DNA from: Lineus longissimus
Taxonomy: Eukaryota > Nemertea > Pilidiophora > Heteronemertea > Lineidae
Length of the DNA stretch: 64,000 nucleotides
Direction of reading: 5' to 3'
NCBI RefSeq assembly: GCF_910592395.1
Contig: NC_088324.1
Span: forward strand, 6,102,953 to 6,166,952
The notes below the pieces were generated by a model that was not told the origin of the DNA, made no database searches, and was given only the letters and a program-made list of their open reading frames with translations. The translations under genes and the position numbers were made by a program. Below are positions 1 through 11,888 of this stretch, piece by piece. Every line of letters starts with the position of its first letter. The stretch's first letter is position 1.

Positions 1-2215
1 AACAGGCCGAGACATGAATGCAGATGAAAGGACAAGGAAGTCGAGACTCATGGATGCCAGCAATGGGTAGATAGCTTTCACCAATTTGACAGAAAATGCC
101 AAGTCTCTATAGTATATCATATCGACTGCGTAGGACAGCAGACTACACTTACACCAGAGGTGGTTATCCAACAGCCACCTGCGAATGCAAACTTAGTGAC
201 AAATCACCAAATACTCAGACACATTCTGTGCTGAAAAGAAGTTAGAACTTTTGGCTAAAGCTGACGTCACAGACGACGAAGCTGTAGGGAACAACTGCAT
301 GACGACCTATATAGCAAACAGCCAATTTTGTTGCAAGTGCAGCGCAGGTCCAAGGTCCGGTTGTTCAAAGTCAGGTTAGTTCAGCGAGCGCTGAGTTTTA
401 ATTGCCGCTACCAAACTTAGCGAAGGTTAAGTGACCGCTCTAACCTGACGGCACCCCATGACGAGCCCTTGAGGCGTTGGCATAGCCGCAGGTGAGCCTA
501 CGGAGCCTAATTAATGAAGCCAAACGGAGCAATCATGGCGGCATGCTAATAACTGTGTTTTAACTGCCGCCAAACCACCGTTATCCGATAGCGGAGCTTT
601 GAAAATCCGGCCCCGGGCTCCTTGAGATTAGTATTGATACCATCCGATACAAGTTTGTGGCGCACTCTTTCGATGTCGAAGAGATGGAAGATGTTGGTTC
701 CAGGTGATGGTCACGAAATGCTGAACGCTGAAGAAGAAGTGACAAGATTGATGGGCTGACGGGATCTAGTCGAGAAGAAGTAAGATACCCACCAGATTCC
801 CCATTGCGTAATAGCCAAATTATGTCACAATTGAACTGTATTAATCCGCCAGCGCTTCCAGCTCCCTCTAGCTATATGATCCAAGGCCGATGAGATATTT
901 CAACTTGTCATGCCTATTTCACAAGCAGTGTCACTGCGTGCCTTGCAAACTATTTTTATTGTCTGAAAGCATATGGACGACCCAGTTGAAAGTATTAAAT
1001 TTATTCCATGATATTTCAAACGCTTGGCATTTATATTGATATGATATATATCATGTTTGGTATAGAAGTAGAAATATCCTCCTGGAAAAAGGGTCCGACC
1101 CTTATGTATTCTGAAGGATTATGGTATGGTTCTATAGAGACCATCACCGTCAATAGATCAAGGATCAAAGCGCATAATAGGATCATTTCTTCCCTCGATA
1201 TTCTATCCGAAGATATTTCGAATGTTTACATCAGTCGGCTCTCCCCACTAGGAACCAATTATTTCCCCATATTTCCCTGTTTCTGCGTTTGGTATGTGTA
1301 CACCTTTTTGAGACAACCCTTATAGTACTTGTAGACTTATATGCACAGGTGACGGGACAAGGCAAACACATGGCAAGAGATCGATATTTTGCGATAGGCC
1401 CACTAGATCTGTATCACTGTCAGTTGATAGAAGCCTTACACCGAGGCCTATATTATCTAGTATCAAATACTCATGCTATAGCAGCTGTGGCCCCATCCGG
1501 GACAAATAGTCAGGTTTCGCAAAACTCACTAAGAGTTACGGTTGACAAAGTACAGAGTATGTGGAATTCAGTTTATCGAGAGTTTTGTTCAATTCCCGAG
1601 GTTTCCTCCTACGAGAATATACAAAAAGATGATGTACGAGACTCGTTTGCGTGTGAATAAATTAGCACAGGACGTGGTGGCACCACAGACCTACGTAAGT
1701 CGTTCGTATGGATTGCGAAACTTGCCTAATGTTCTATAAAACATAAAAAAGACAAATAGATGAGCTGTGCAAGTATTTGACGCATTACAAAATGCATGCC
1801 CAATAGGCCGGCAACAAATTAGGCTAATGATAGGACTACTCAAATAGATTTTTTCTCCTGATTTATGAGTGACCCCTTGTCTGCACCGAAATTAACTGAC
1901 TAACACGACGCGGAGTAATCTAGCCTATACGAAAGTCTACTAAGCGGGCCCTAATACGTTTTCACTGCGGACAAGTGCGTCACAAGCATACAGCGCTATA
2001 CAAACAAGAAGAATAAACAATGGCCACTTTCGTTGTTGTTTAGAGTGAAAGGGCAGCTGCAGAGTTTTTTTGTCGCCGGTGTATAGCGGATGCAAATACG
2101 TGCGAGAGCGGTACTGTCATACCCTGGTAACTGCTTAAGAATGTGTTCAATGGACTCATTTTCCGGATGTATAGCACTGTACGCGTGTACACTGTGCTTT
2201 TGTTTAGGCGTACTA
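1..2215. other. No gene recognised (left edge)
   Basis: I see no exon with convincing splice sites and family resemblance on either strand. A 123-codon open frame at 1289-1660 on the plus strand has unremarkable composition, no recognisable motif and no clear splice context, so I regard it as chance. Confidence 0.5.
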
Positions 2216-2598
2216 ATGCAAGTATCAATTCGTGTCTTGTACCCCCCCCCCCCCTCCTCAAGGGTACGACACCTTATCACCCTATAACGACATCTTAAGG
2301 CTCAAGCATCACCCTTTTTTCACCAATGCTACTTTTTCTTTCGTCAAGACATCACCATCAACAATACATCAGTTATCACCGTCATATAAAGTAACCGAAC
2401 TAATTTTACTGGGTAAGGCTGTATGTTCGACAAGACATCGACACATTAGCATCCTTATTCTTTCCAGCTTCGCCAAATTTTCACTAAAGGAAAAATAAAT
2501 ACTACTCAAGCATCGGCAAAGATTAGTGGTGATAGCTTAACTACCCTTGAGGAGGGGGGGGGGGGGGGGGGGTACAAGAAACGAATTGATACTTGCAT
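2216..2598. mobile_element. Foldback/MITE-like element with poly-C tracts in its arms
   Basis: The ends are inverted copies of each other. The left arm begins ATGCAAGTATCAATTCGT and continues to TTGTAC, a run of about 14 C, then TCCTCAAGGGTA. The right arm is the reverse complement with a run of about 18 G. Arms are roughly 60 bp, the whole element about 383 bp, and the centre has no coding capacity. Arm structure and size fit a non-autonomous DNA transposon. No clear target-site duplication is visible, so the superfamily is unknown. The homopolymer length differs between arms. Confidence 0.75.
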
Positions 2599-4940
2599 AA
2601 AGTCACTGGCCTATCTCTCAACAGCTGTAGAAAGCATCCCACTGAGAAGGCCCCGTTATTCATCAACACAACGAGGACCAACAAAGAGGACCAGGACCTA
2701 TTATTCTAAGCCGTGTTACTAATACAATTTAGTGAATGATATAGACTGATTTCATGATAATTGTTTTATGTTGCCATCAATTATTCCAATCCCACTTTTG
2801 ATCCATCATTGATGACCTTGAAGTGAACTCTCAGAGGTTCAAGCTAATTATTATAGTAGGCTGACACGTACGCAAAAGGCACCTAAGGTCAATCAATGAT
2901 TTGGAGAGAGGTAGCAGATTCCTATCCTACACCCTCCACACCCCTTACTGACCGAGAACCCCTCTTAAAGGCGTACGCTGTTGATGTTGTTTGTAAATAG
3001 AAAACTACTTTGGAGTAGTGCAGTTATTACGCAGGCAAATTCGCTGGAACTTGGCATTTATAGTTTTACAACAGTCTACAAAATTCATATTCATAACGCA
3101 ACTGGTAATTTTGAAATTCTTATTCTTTATTTTATTTCTGAACGAACGGCATCACGGAATTTTCTTTTTGATGACCACCGCCTTTAGTCAAAAACGTCAA
3201 TAGAACGTTTCAAATAAGTATTATCGGCGGCGTAATAGGATTTTAGGCATGGCCGATCCTCTGAGCAGGGGTTAAACTGTCAAAATGGAAACCTCCGCTG
3301 AGCAGAGTGGGCGGTTGCGCCCGGTGCTTCATGCCGATCTGTATCGGTCGTTTTAAGTACTTGCGATATTCGAGTAGGCCTACCTCTGATACACAGTGCC
3401 ACTAAGTGGATCGAGATTGTGTGAAATTGCCGAGGGTTCTAACCGCGACAGTCTCATGCACTGCTTTAAGGGCTGACGATATACACCCCTATTTTGGCTA
3501 GAACTTAAAATCCTACTTCCAACCTTAAATTAAAAATATTGGCATTCACTTAATCTTGGAGGATTTCTAATTGCTTTAAGATTTCAAGTTTTAGCCGAAG
3601 TTGTGGCGGCTATGGTCAACTCTGAAGCGCCGACTCGCAAGAGCAATGGTCACACGCCCATCCAGAGAAGCCGGTTACCACCTAGAGGCTGGTTACTCTA
3701 ATCTAGATGCTACGTAAGGCAAATGTCAGCGAATTTGATGAGTTGAAAGAAATGCGAAAAATACTAACCACACATCCCATGTTGTCCTCTCAATAAATCC
3801 GGCAGTATTGACAATCAAACCCGAATTATTCCTACAACAAACTTTAGAGAAAGACTTCCTCTAAGAACAAACAAAGGCTAGAATTTCAGCCAACACCGCC
3901 CAGCGATCAGATCACAATACTACACTGAAGTCTGCATGTGCACTACTGCTCGAACAGCTGAACGCTGAGAAGCATTCACCAGGAAGTTCAGACACAATAT
4001 GTGCTTCCTCTCTAACTCGAACTAGAAGCCGATAGCCGCGATGATATGAGATTATATATCATGATATTGCACAATCATCGGGGTGTCTGCAGTGGATAAT
4101 GTATCCAGACATACGCTCATAACCTCAGTCAGCATTATCACCAGCGCTTCGGTGGAATTCCATCGGATTCGGGCGATATACTGATATAAGATCTGATAAA
4201 AACATTGAGAGTTGAGTCATCCCCATCCGAGCAATATTGGAAAGTTAACGGTTCTTATAGCCTGATCTACAGTAAACCTATATCATAATACATAATATCA
4301 TATTATCATATCATTACCGGCGTCGTAACCCTATTGGATCTTCTGCCGGATGTATAGGCTGCTGTCCACCTATGTGGGATATTTTACTTGTACTGGCATA
4401 AAAACTCACGTACAAGGGACCACTTTTAGTCTCATCGAATCGGACACGACTAAACCGGAACCTCGCATATAACGGACAGTCCTCTTAGTCAAAAATTCAA
4501 GTTCCAATATGTGATGCGAAACTGAAATTCCGCTAAAAATCGATTAAGAAAATGGCCGTTCAAAAACCTATGTAGATTCTTTATGTGATTTTTCTATTAG
4601 TATTTTGTAAAGTAAAACCTTGTCTATAGATAAGACTATAGAAAAAACTATCTTTTTTAAATTCGTTATGTATTCTACTTATATAGCTTGTGTCAGGTTT
4701 TACATCTCACATTAGGAGACTTTACAAAATTCAATATAAAATCTTTGCAAAAAAAAAGATAATATACTGTATATGAAAATTAGCAAATACATAGTCTTTG
4801 AAAATTCTCCACGAAAATTCCTTTGGGGATTTTTTGTATCTATAATTCATTTTTCATGGATCTGTGAATGATTTTTGTAAAGATTCTTTATAGAATATTT
4901 TGTCTGCGAGCCTGTAAGTTTTATCGCTACGTAGTGCTTG
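2599..4940. other. No gene recognised
   Basis: AT-rich sequence. Stretches around 4040-4320 are rich in ATCATGATAT-type words but have no ordered repeat. No exon candidate could be supported. Confidence 0.5.
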
Positions 4941-4949
4941 GTCATGGTA

Positions 4950-5000
4950 GTGTTTTATTAGTTGGTCATGGGTTCGACTGTTTTGTCTTTTGGGATGGTG
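4950..5000 (+). repeat. Short tRNA-SINE-related fragment (B box and tail)
   Basis: GGTCATGGGTTCGACTG followed by TTTTGTCTTTT resembles the B-box and 3' tail of the inverted element at 5151-5235. It appears to be a truncated copy in opposite orientation. Confidence 0.35.
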
Positions 5001-5150
5001 GTCTCGCACAATCCAGTGCAATCGAACATCTTGGTCACGAAGCAACAAGTAAGCAAACAGGGTCATTCAAAGCGTGGTGTCAGTGACGCAAACACCTCCA
5101 CAAAATAGAACCCCAGACCAGGCACTGTCACCAATAAAATAATACAAAAT

Positions 5151-5235
5151 AATCGAACCCATGACACTTAAAAGTAACAGGCCGACACCAGAAACAGTTA
5201 TGTATCTAACCAATGACTTAGCACTACACCGCTAA
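5151..5235 (-). repeat. tRNA-derived SINE head (A-box and B-box)
   Basis: Read on the minus strand, a TAGTGCTAAGTCATTGGTTAG segment resembles a pol III A box and D-stem. About 60 bp later GGGTTCGATT matches a B box, followed by an AT-rich tail. The spacing is that of a tRNA-derived SINE. It does not fold as an intact tRNA by eye, so I call a SINE rather than a tRNA gene. Confidence 0.45.
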
Positions 5236-5843
5236 AGAAAATAAACTCAAAAGAATCGAATCAAACCACCCATTTTATCAAAAAGAAAACGTAAAAACAT
5301 TTAATCGTTAAATATTAAGTCCATCACAACAGATGCACGTGCAGATATCTATTGTTAGAACGTTGCGTTTGGAATTTTTGAAGTGACGACACATCGCCAA
5401 TGGCCCTGAAAAGAAATTCCCAGTAAGGAATGGACACGTACTTTCATCGAAATATTATTAAGAACAAGATGTGCTAAATAAGACTGCTATTTTTAGAATC
5501 AGCACCGCTTTTAAGATTAAATACATGTAGGCCTGCCCAAACCTCCTTACCTAAAATACTGATTAAAAAACGGTATTTACTAACTATGGTAATTTGTGGC
5601 CCAAAAAGGGTTCAAATGGCTATTTTGTCTTGAGTGGTTCAAATAAGACTGCTTTTTTTTTAATCAGCACCCCTAAGTATACAAAATAAGCATGTCAAAC
5701 CACCCTTTACCTGAAATTATGATTAAAGGCCTCTATCTCCAAGAGTACATTCACATTGGAAAATGGTTATTGTTTGTCGTCAAGGAACTAACCGATCACG
5801 CGATCGCTTCTTCAATAAAGTTGCCTGCGTGGCTTGGTAACCG

Positions 5844-5857
5844 GTTGCTATAGTAAC
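5844..5857. promoter_or_regulatory. RFX X-box-like palindrome
   Basis: GTTGCTATAGTAAC is close to the inverted-repeat X-box recognised by RFX factors. No gene start is visible nearby, so function is not established. Confidence 0.3.
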
Positions 5858-6263
5858 GACTAAGCATTACTGAAGACAGCCATTGTAACATTAAAAGTTT
5901 TAAGTTTCAAAAATGGAACTCTGTCTGGCAAAAGAAGTAGTCTTTGTGTCTGATGGAACGATAGATTTTGCCGAAAAGTTACGAAGTTAACGCATTTCGT
6001 ACCAGCATCTCCTTTCCACGCCTCAGTCGATATCAAATTACGTCATGATCCAGTCATACGCGAGTTTCTGAAACCCTATTGACGTCATGTTCATCACGTG
6101 AAATCTAGTTAACAGATATGCGCCGGACTAATAAACAGGAATTAAGAAGATACATTTTCTCAGGGGTGAAAATGTAAAGTAGGCTAAAGCGCCGGTCGTG
6201 TGAAATCACGTTTTAGTCTTAATTCACGAGTACCAATCTCTCTCAGATGAATATATGATTATA

Positions 6264-6443
6264 GAGTAGAACCCTCTCTACTAAGGACATTCTAGGGACT
6301 GATATTCAGTGCTGTCCTTAATAGAGAGGAGTCTTGATTAAAGAGGTCAAATTGAATAGAAAAACCCAATTTGGGACCCAAACTAGTGGCCTTTATAGAT
6401 AGGGCAATTACTAGATAGGTGTCCCCAAAGGAAGGTTCCACTG
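6264..6443. mobile_element. MITE, GTAGAACC family, copy 1
   Basis: About 180 bp, starting GAGTAGAACCCTCTCTACTA and ending AAGGAAGGTTCCACTG, flanked by TA on both sides. Internal segments repeat the TCCTTAATAGAGAGG motif in both orientations. Related copies lie at 14626-14802 and 19088-19264. TA flanks and these termini fit a non-autonomous Tc1/mariner/pogo-class element. Confidence 0.8.
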
Positions 6444-6445
6444 TA

Positions 6446-7976
6446 CTTTAAGTTTCTATTCATCATCATCATAAAAATGTTACATTTCTTAAAAAGATTG
6501 GTGTAAGCTAAATGTTGGTGATTAACACCATCTTAAAGAAAATTGACTGAGCAGGATGGGCCGTGACTAACGCCGTGCAATCCATTTCAAGTGGCATTTG
6601 CGCACCTGCAGTCTGGTCACTTTTTATGTTGTCTGGAGCATTTCTTAAGACGTGCTCATGGAACATTTTTATGCATCCGGTCTTGTTTAGAAACACTCAG
6701 GATGAACCAGTATTCCAGGAACAATCCCCTCACGATCACAGGCAATGCATGTGTGGAGTAACCGCTCGATAAATCGACCAGGACATCTCGTGGCAAAAGT
6801 ATGAACTAACGAAAACTGAGATGTCGAAAAGTCGGTTGACGTAAAGGGCGCTGCAGTCGGTATATTATTATCAGTTTTTGGGGCGATTAAAGCACAAACA
6901 TAATGGAAATAGGTACTATCCTAAGTTAGCTTATGTACCTGAGACCATACCGAATAACGATTTTTGCATTTAATCACGGTGTTTGATCATGTAAAAGGTA
7001 CATTCACCGATAAAACAATAATTGGAGATTCGCCGCGTGGACATGGACTGTGATACAAATTATATTGGTCCTACCATAACGAAATACGTCGAGCATTCTC
7101 ATTCGCTGTGTGAAATGATCTCACAGTTTCGTTACAGCAACGTTTATTGGCTGAGACACTGAGGAAGAAAAAAGCTAAGTGTTCTACATACCGACCCTGG
7201 CCTGTTGGCTGCGTTCATCTTCATATCGTTCATTCGTTTCTCCAGCTGCAAGAAGGTGTGACACAGGGAGGTATAAACAAGTGAAGGGGGAGAGTGAAGC
7301 GGAGAACACGAGGATTTTCATGAAGAAATTACAAAATCCCCGATGTAGAAGTTTGAAATGTCCCAGGACAGAATGTCGGGGAACCAATGATTCTAAATAG
7401 GCTCATTTAATTTCTCCATAAGCAGAACAACACACTGTATGACACCATAACTATATCATTCTTAATTAAGTCATGTGTTATTTTCTAGGTGGAGAGGGAA
7501 GAGCGAGGGGGGGGGGGGTCAAAGTCTCCGTCCACAAATAGTTGATGGGGTTTATCATGAACGTTCCATCCATGGATAGCTGATGGGAGACCAGTTGTAA
7601 ACGAGGTTTGTGATGATCATGAACGTTTCATCCATGGACTTCCGTGGACAGAACGTCCATGAGCCGTCAAGTACAAGTGGACGGAGACTTTTGCCTGTGT
7701 ACCCATACCGAAAAGCCCAAGCATCTGCTGGTGGGGAAGGGAAAATGGAGCCGATCATGCAAAGAGCGCTTCACCTAAGATGGACGATGCTATAATGGGC
7801 GGGTTTTGAGAACCTTACAAAGGCCGAAGCACGAAGTGAGGGCTGTGGTGTCATCAAGTCCTGTGCGTATTGAGCACTCAACAAATTGACTTTCATGTTG
7901 AGTAGCACGAGGATCGCGGAACTCTTCAAAATCGATCGTCGATATAATTCAATTACATACGATACTTTGAACTGCG
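6446..7976. other. No gene recognised
   Basis: It contains a G-tract near 7509-7518 and a GAACGTTYCATCCATGGA motif that occurs twice (about 7559 and 7620). No supportable exon was seen. It lies just downstream of the first GAPR-1-like gene and could hold its last exon or 3'UTR. Confidence 0.4.
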
Positions 7977-8093
7977 GCGTTCGTAGCTCTTCATAGGGCT
8001 TGCTAAACCTGCTAATAAAGTAACGATGCTGTGTCATCAGAGACAAAGTTTGCTATTACGCAGGTTTGCAAGTTCAATGAAGAGCTACTACAA
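7977..8093. repeat. Small foldback repeat (GCGTTCGTAGCT family)
   Basis: GTTCGTAGCTCTTCATAGGG ... AAACCTGC is followed about 50 bp later by its imperfect reverse complement. Related single arms are seen near 31003, 36640 and 63114, two of them within or beside genes. Confidence 0.55.
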
Positions 8094-8303
8094 TCGACGA
8101 AGTCAGTATGTAAATGTAAACATTTCTACACATTTCCCATATTCCCCCTGCAACTGAAAATATGATTTACGAGTATCGCTTAAATGATCATGAATCAGCA
8201 CAAATCTTGTCATACACCACTCCCTTTCATTTTTCGTGTTTCGCCCGTTATCTCCCTTCCTTGCGAGACCTGTCTATTAATAAAGAAGGAGAATACGACT
8301 CAC

Positions 8304-8587
8304 GTCTTGAGCTGGGGGTGTAATCTTGCCCGGCGTCCCGTCTGATTTAATCTCGCGTTTCTCCACAGTTCGTTTCGAGCCATCGGGGTAACTATACGTC
8401 TCCTTCACCGTGGTCTCCGTTTTCCCGTCAGGGCCTCGGCGCGTCATCGTTTCTCTTGAGACTGAGGTATAACCGGCTGGGATGCCCGCTGGCGGGGGCT
8501 TGCTGAGGGATGGGCCACCCACCCGCCCTGGACTCACTGGTCGGCCCTTTCCTGCCGACCCTGGTTTCAATGCTCCCTTTGGTGGTC
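8304..8587 (-). CDS. Exon 4 of GAPR-1-like copy 1 (tail)
   Basis: Acceptor TTTACAG, donor GAC|GTGAGT in phase 0. It encodes a Pro/Gly-rich linker and a Lys/Glu/Thr-rich tail with PDGS and DGKTET motifs. The corresponding exon of copy 2 ends in a stop, whereas this one stays open to the donor, so the two paralogues differ at the C-terminus. Confidence 0.8.
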
Positions 8588-10788
8588 CTGTAAATTAAAT
8601 GGGCGATTGACTCAATAACATACTTTTCTGTAGCGATTATTTAGGGCCCCTTTCTTTGCTAGAACTATTCAACGAATTTTACGTTTAGTCTACAATTGAG
8701 GTCTATTTTGCTCAACATGGCGACCCCGGTTCAACCCAGACCAGCCTACGCCTCTCTCAAATGTGGGCCCAGCTGCATGGACGTGCGATGATTACCTTAA
8801 TCAATGCGCTTACCTAGAACGCTGATAATTGCCTGACAATATTTTAGCCACGCCAGCACTTTGACGGGTATTTGCTGCCCGGGTTTTATATATGACTAAC
8901 AAAGGTTTATGAAGCCAGTCTCCACCCTCCCCGACCCCCCAATCTAGGACTATTATATGACTTATGACTGAGTTATTAAAATAACCTACCACCCTTCTCT
9001 GGCAAGGTGATCTTCCCATCTTTCGTTGGGAAGACATTCTTATTATTGTCGCCCATCATATTCCCGGCGGGAGAGTAGCTGCCGACCACGATAACCTTCT
9101 GGCCTCCCTTTAGGATGGCACGGCCCACACCGATCTCTTTCGAGCCTTTCCACACGACTTGCGAGAAATGACCTGACATAGACAATAAATAAAAATTTGT
9201 TACGCTCTTTCAAGCACCCCATGCTATACCACGAAAAAATGATATTTCCCAGCTACAGCCTTCTTGGTTGTCTCGTTGACCCTGTTATCTTCTTTCCTTG
9301 GGCGAGTTCGGACTCTAAGAAACGTATGCTAATTATAGATCCTACGATAGTTTGTGGTACATAGATGTGTGTAGATCAGCGTCTACTATCGGATACTCAC
9401 AGATACATGTATCAGTAGCAAGACGTCACATCCTAATGACTCATGCTAATATTAGAAAATCATTTTGGCATAATTTGGTGGTAGAGTATCCAGTTCCTTT
9501 GAATGCAATAATCTAAGTACATGTACATTCGTATTGAAAAACAGAGAATATCATGAGCATGCATCACATTACAGTCCCGAGGACAAATTCTTTCAAATAT
9601 GCTTTGGGTACACCTTGCACTTGCCTCAAATTCAACATGGCTGCCAAAATCCACCATGGCCGCCAGATAGTCTAAGGTTGACTTTCTGGGCTCCTTTGCC
9701 CCATTATGTTACCATTTTCTGCATTTAATGAATTCCGTCGGGACAGGAAGTTTGTTCAAAGAAATGTAACACTAAATAGATTAGCGGCAAAATCTAGGGT
9801 GCTTCAAAGCTCTGTTGAAACGCTATGGTCTCAGGACAACAGTCAGGACTATAGAACCACTAGGAAAACCCTGACTGGGTACATTCTTAAGCACATCTGT
9901 CACACGGTCCCACTGAGTGGAGTATGAGTTCTAGGCACAAAATATGCAGTCTCGTGTACTGCTGTAAGCGCCGACTGGCGGGGCAATGAAACATAGGAAC
10001 TCATCTCGCACAATGACAACCAAGTTTGCTTCTACATTTTTCACCATGCCCTATATACACTCACCTGTGCTTGGACCGCCATGCTTTTTAAAATCGTATC
10101 TCTCCACCTCGCTGTACCATTGGTCAACAAAATCCTTCCCTGAAAGGAATGTACGAACATGTACGCTGATATACATGATATACACGAACCTAAAATTAAC
10201 TCCTGCAAAAGTCTATAAATTCCCCAAAGCGAAACTTGATAAACGACCAACAACATCTCTGGCAATTTTATTTCATGAATTAGCCAGCCCATAATTTAGT
10301 TCAGTTGCTTTGAATAATCTTGCCGAGTGAGAGGCCCTGAATCTTATCAAAGATCAGCAACAGGGCAATAAACGCATGTTTAGTGTACATCTTCATGCAC
10401 AAGTATTCCCACCCTCTATTGTGACAAAAATATTCGTGCAGTTTTTCGCGGCAACACATGCTGTCGTTGTGCCTCCTCTTCCGCCCTCCTGGGCCCGATC
10501 CTGTTTTAGCGGGCGCTTTAGCATAAAAAAATAAATCTCACTGCCGTTTTAAATACCTTTATAATCTTGTGCATTGCTTGACATTTTCATAGCTATATTC
10601 TCCCCAAGACGCGTTCCGTTTAAGTCACATTTGCTATGTGCAAATGAGTCTGTCTTGGCTAAATGATCGGCCCAGTCCTGGGCGAATTTGTTGAGCTTCG
10701 GGTTGACAGTAACTGGCGGCACCTGGTGGAGACCTCTGTAATGATTATGGGCGGCCAACACCTCATCAATGAACTTCTTGTCAGCCAT
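8304..10788 (-). CDS. GAPR-1-like CAP-domain protein, copy 1 (four coding exons seen)
   Basis: Coding exons on the minus strand are 10788-10557, 10139-10065, 9172-8990 and 8587-8304, joined in phase 1 throughout. The CAP domain covers about residues 1-160 and resembles Golgi-associated plant pathogenesis-related protein 1 (GLIPR2/GAPR-1). The CAP cavity residues are visible as His51, Glu63 (in GEN), Glu88 (in YSE) and His104 (in GHF), with the VVWK motif after His104. There is no signal peptide, as expected for this cytosolic/Golgi-membrane-associated subfamily. After the domain comes a Pro/Gly-rich linker, then a charged tail with two DG-type repeats (DGKTETTVKET and a related PDGSKRTVEK). 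Exon 4 ends at a perfect GTGAGT donor in phase 0, so at least one further exon probably exists; reading through would stop at 8277. Family call is firm, the 3' end is open, and cellular role is inferred only. Confidence 0.88.
8990..9172 (-). CDS. Exon 3 of GAPR-1-like copy 1
   Basis: A 183-base phase 1-1 exon with acceptor TATGTCAG and donor G|GTAGGT. It encodes GHFSQVVWK, the IGVGRA strand and the SYSPAGNMMG loop, the C-terminal half of the CAP core. Confidence 0.9.
10065..10139 (-). CDS. Exon 2 of GAPR-1-like copy 1
   Basis: A 75-base phase 1-1 exon between TTTCAG and GTGAGT. It encodes the DQWYSEVERYDF segment with the cavity glutamate of the CAP domain and runs up to the Gly of the GHF motif. 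Confidence 0.88.
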
Positions 10789-10808
10789 GTTAGACTGTCG
10801 TCAAATAT
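10557..10808 (-). CDS. Exon 1 of GAPR-1-like copy 1 (5'UTR tail plus start)
   Basis: The acceptor CTTTTCAG precedes 20 bases of 5'UTR and then ATG at 10788. It encodes the first 77 residues: the AHNHYR helix, the FAQDWA helix, and the HSKCD and GTRLGENIA segments with cavity His51 and Glu63. The donor AAAG|GTATTT leaves phase 1. An acceptor upstream of the ATG implies a separate non-coding first exon further upstream. Confidence 0.88.
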
Positions 10809-11774
10809 CTGAAAAGAAGAAGCATTTTCGCATTTTTGAGGCAGGTCTTTTCAAAATTTCCACTGGAATGGCAGTGTCACAGCATATTGCTTCGGCCTTC
10901 TATCGACCAGCATACCCAAGCAGCCTTGCATTGCGTACGCTTCCATTAACCCTGGGTCCTTAAAGGGGACTGACTATAAAGGAGCTGGGGAGAGGGGCTA
11001 ATTAATGGTATTTAGCTAACTAAGAAATCTATATATCTAAGATGTATCTAAATGGAAGCGCCGCGGCACACTGGAAGCCTCTCTGACCTGAGATCAGAAG
11101 GTCATGGGTAAAGAGCTCAGCCAGGGCCACACGGTACTTTTTAACTTGCCTAAAATGGCGCAGAGTCCCGCGAAATGTGCGCTCCGTTTTGATTCCTATG
11201 AAGCTAATTGATAACGCCATTGAACGCTGGAGAACAAATTTAAACAAATTGGTGAAAGTACGTATGTACAGTATATAAGCGCTACATAAGATCTTAGATT
11301 TTTTATTTCACTTCATAACCTCCCACTCCCACCCCCCGCCCCCCGAGGAAAGGAAAGTAACTAAAAATTGGCTAATCAATCAAAGTCACTAAGTCCAAGC
11401 AATTCATTGCATTGCAATATTTCCGTTCGATGCAACAGCAATGATGAATGGATATCTGACGCCCCTGTAACATTTATCTCTCGGCTTCATCATTATCCTG
11501 TTAATCTGGGTGCGATGATCGGATTTTGTTCATGGTGGAGACGCAAAAATGGTAGTATCGGGGTGTTGGTAAGGTTTAGGTTTAGTTGCGAAGTGTCGCA
11601 TTCACATTGAGCAGTGTTTTCCTACACGTCGAATCTCTATCAAAGAGGAAAACACGTGTATGCCGTTTTCTTCCTCATATTGAGGTAACGTTTTGGCTTT
11701 ATAGAGCCAATGAAGGAATTTTTGTATGCTGTGAAACCCTACCGACGACTCCAGTTTGACTCACAGCTTATAAA
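10809..11774. other. No gene recognised
   Basis: The upstream region of the first GAPR-1-like gene should hold its non-coding first exon and promoter, but I could not identify a TATA box or first exon with confidence. Confidence 0.4.
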
Positions 11775-11888
11775 ATGCAGCGGTCAACTTTAACTTCGTA
11801 CCCCCCCCCCCCCCCCTCGAAAAGATGTCCATTGTCCGACGGAGAGAGAGAGGGGGGGGGGGGTACGGAGTCCATGTTGACCGCATCA
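11775..11888. mobile_element. Small foldback element with poly-C/poly-G arms
   Basis: GCGGTCAACTTTAACTTCGTAC followed by about 16 C is mirrored by about 12 G, then GTACGGAGTCCATGTTGACCGC. It spans only about 114 bp and has the same arrangement, GTAC then a C tract inside an inverted arm, as the 2216-2598 element. Confidence 0.6.

Noticed and set aside
1289-1660. 123-codon open frame on the plus strand
   Set aside because: No domain resemblance, no splice or promoter context, and length is not exceptional for this base composition.
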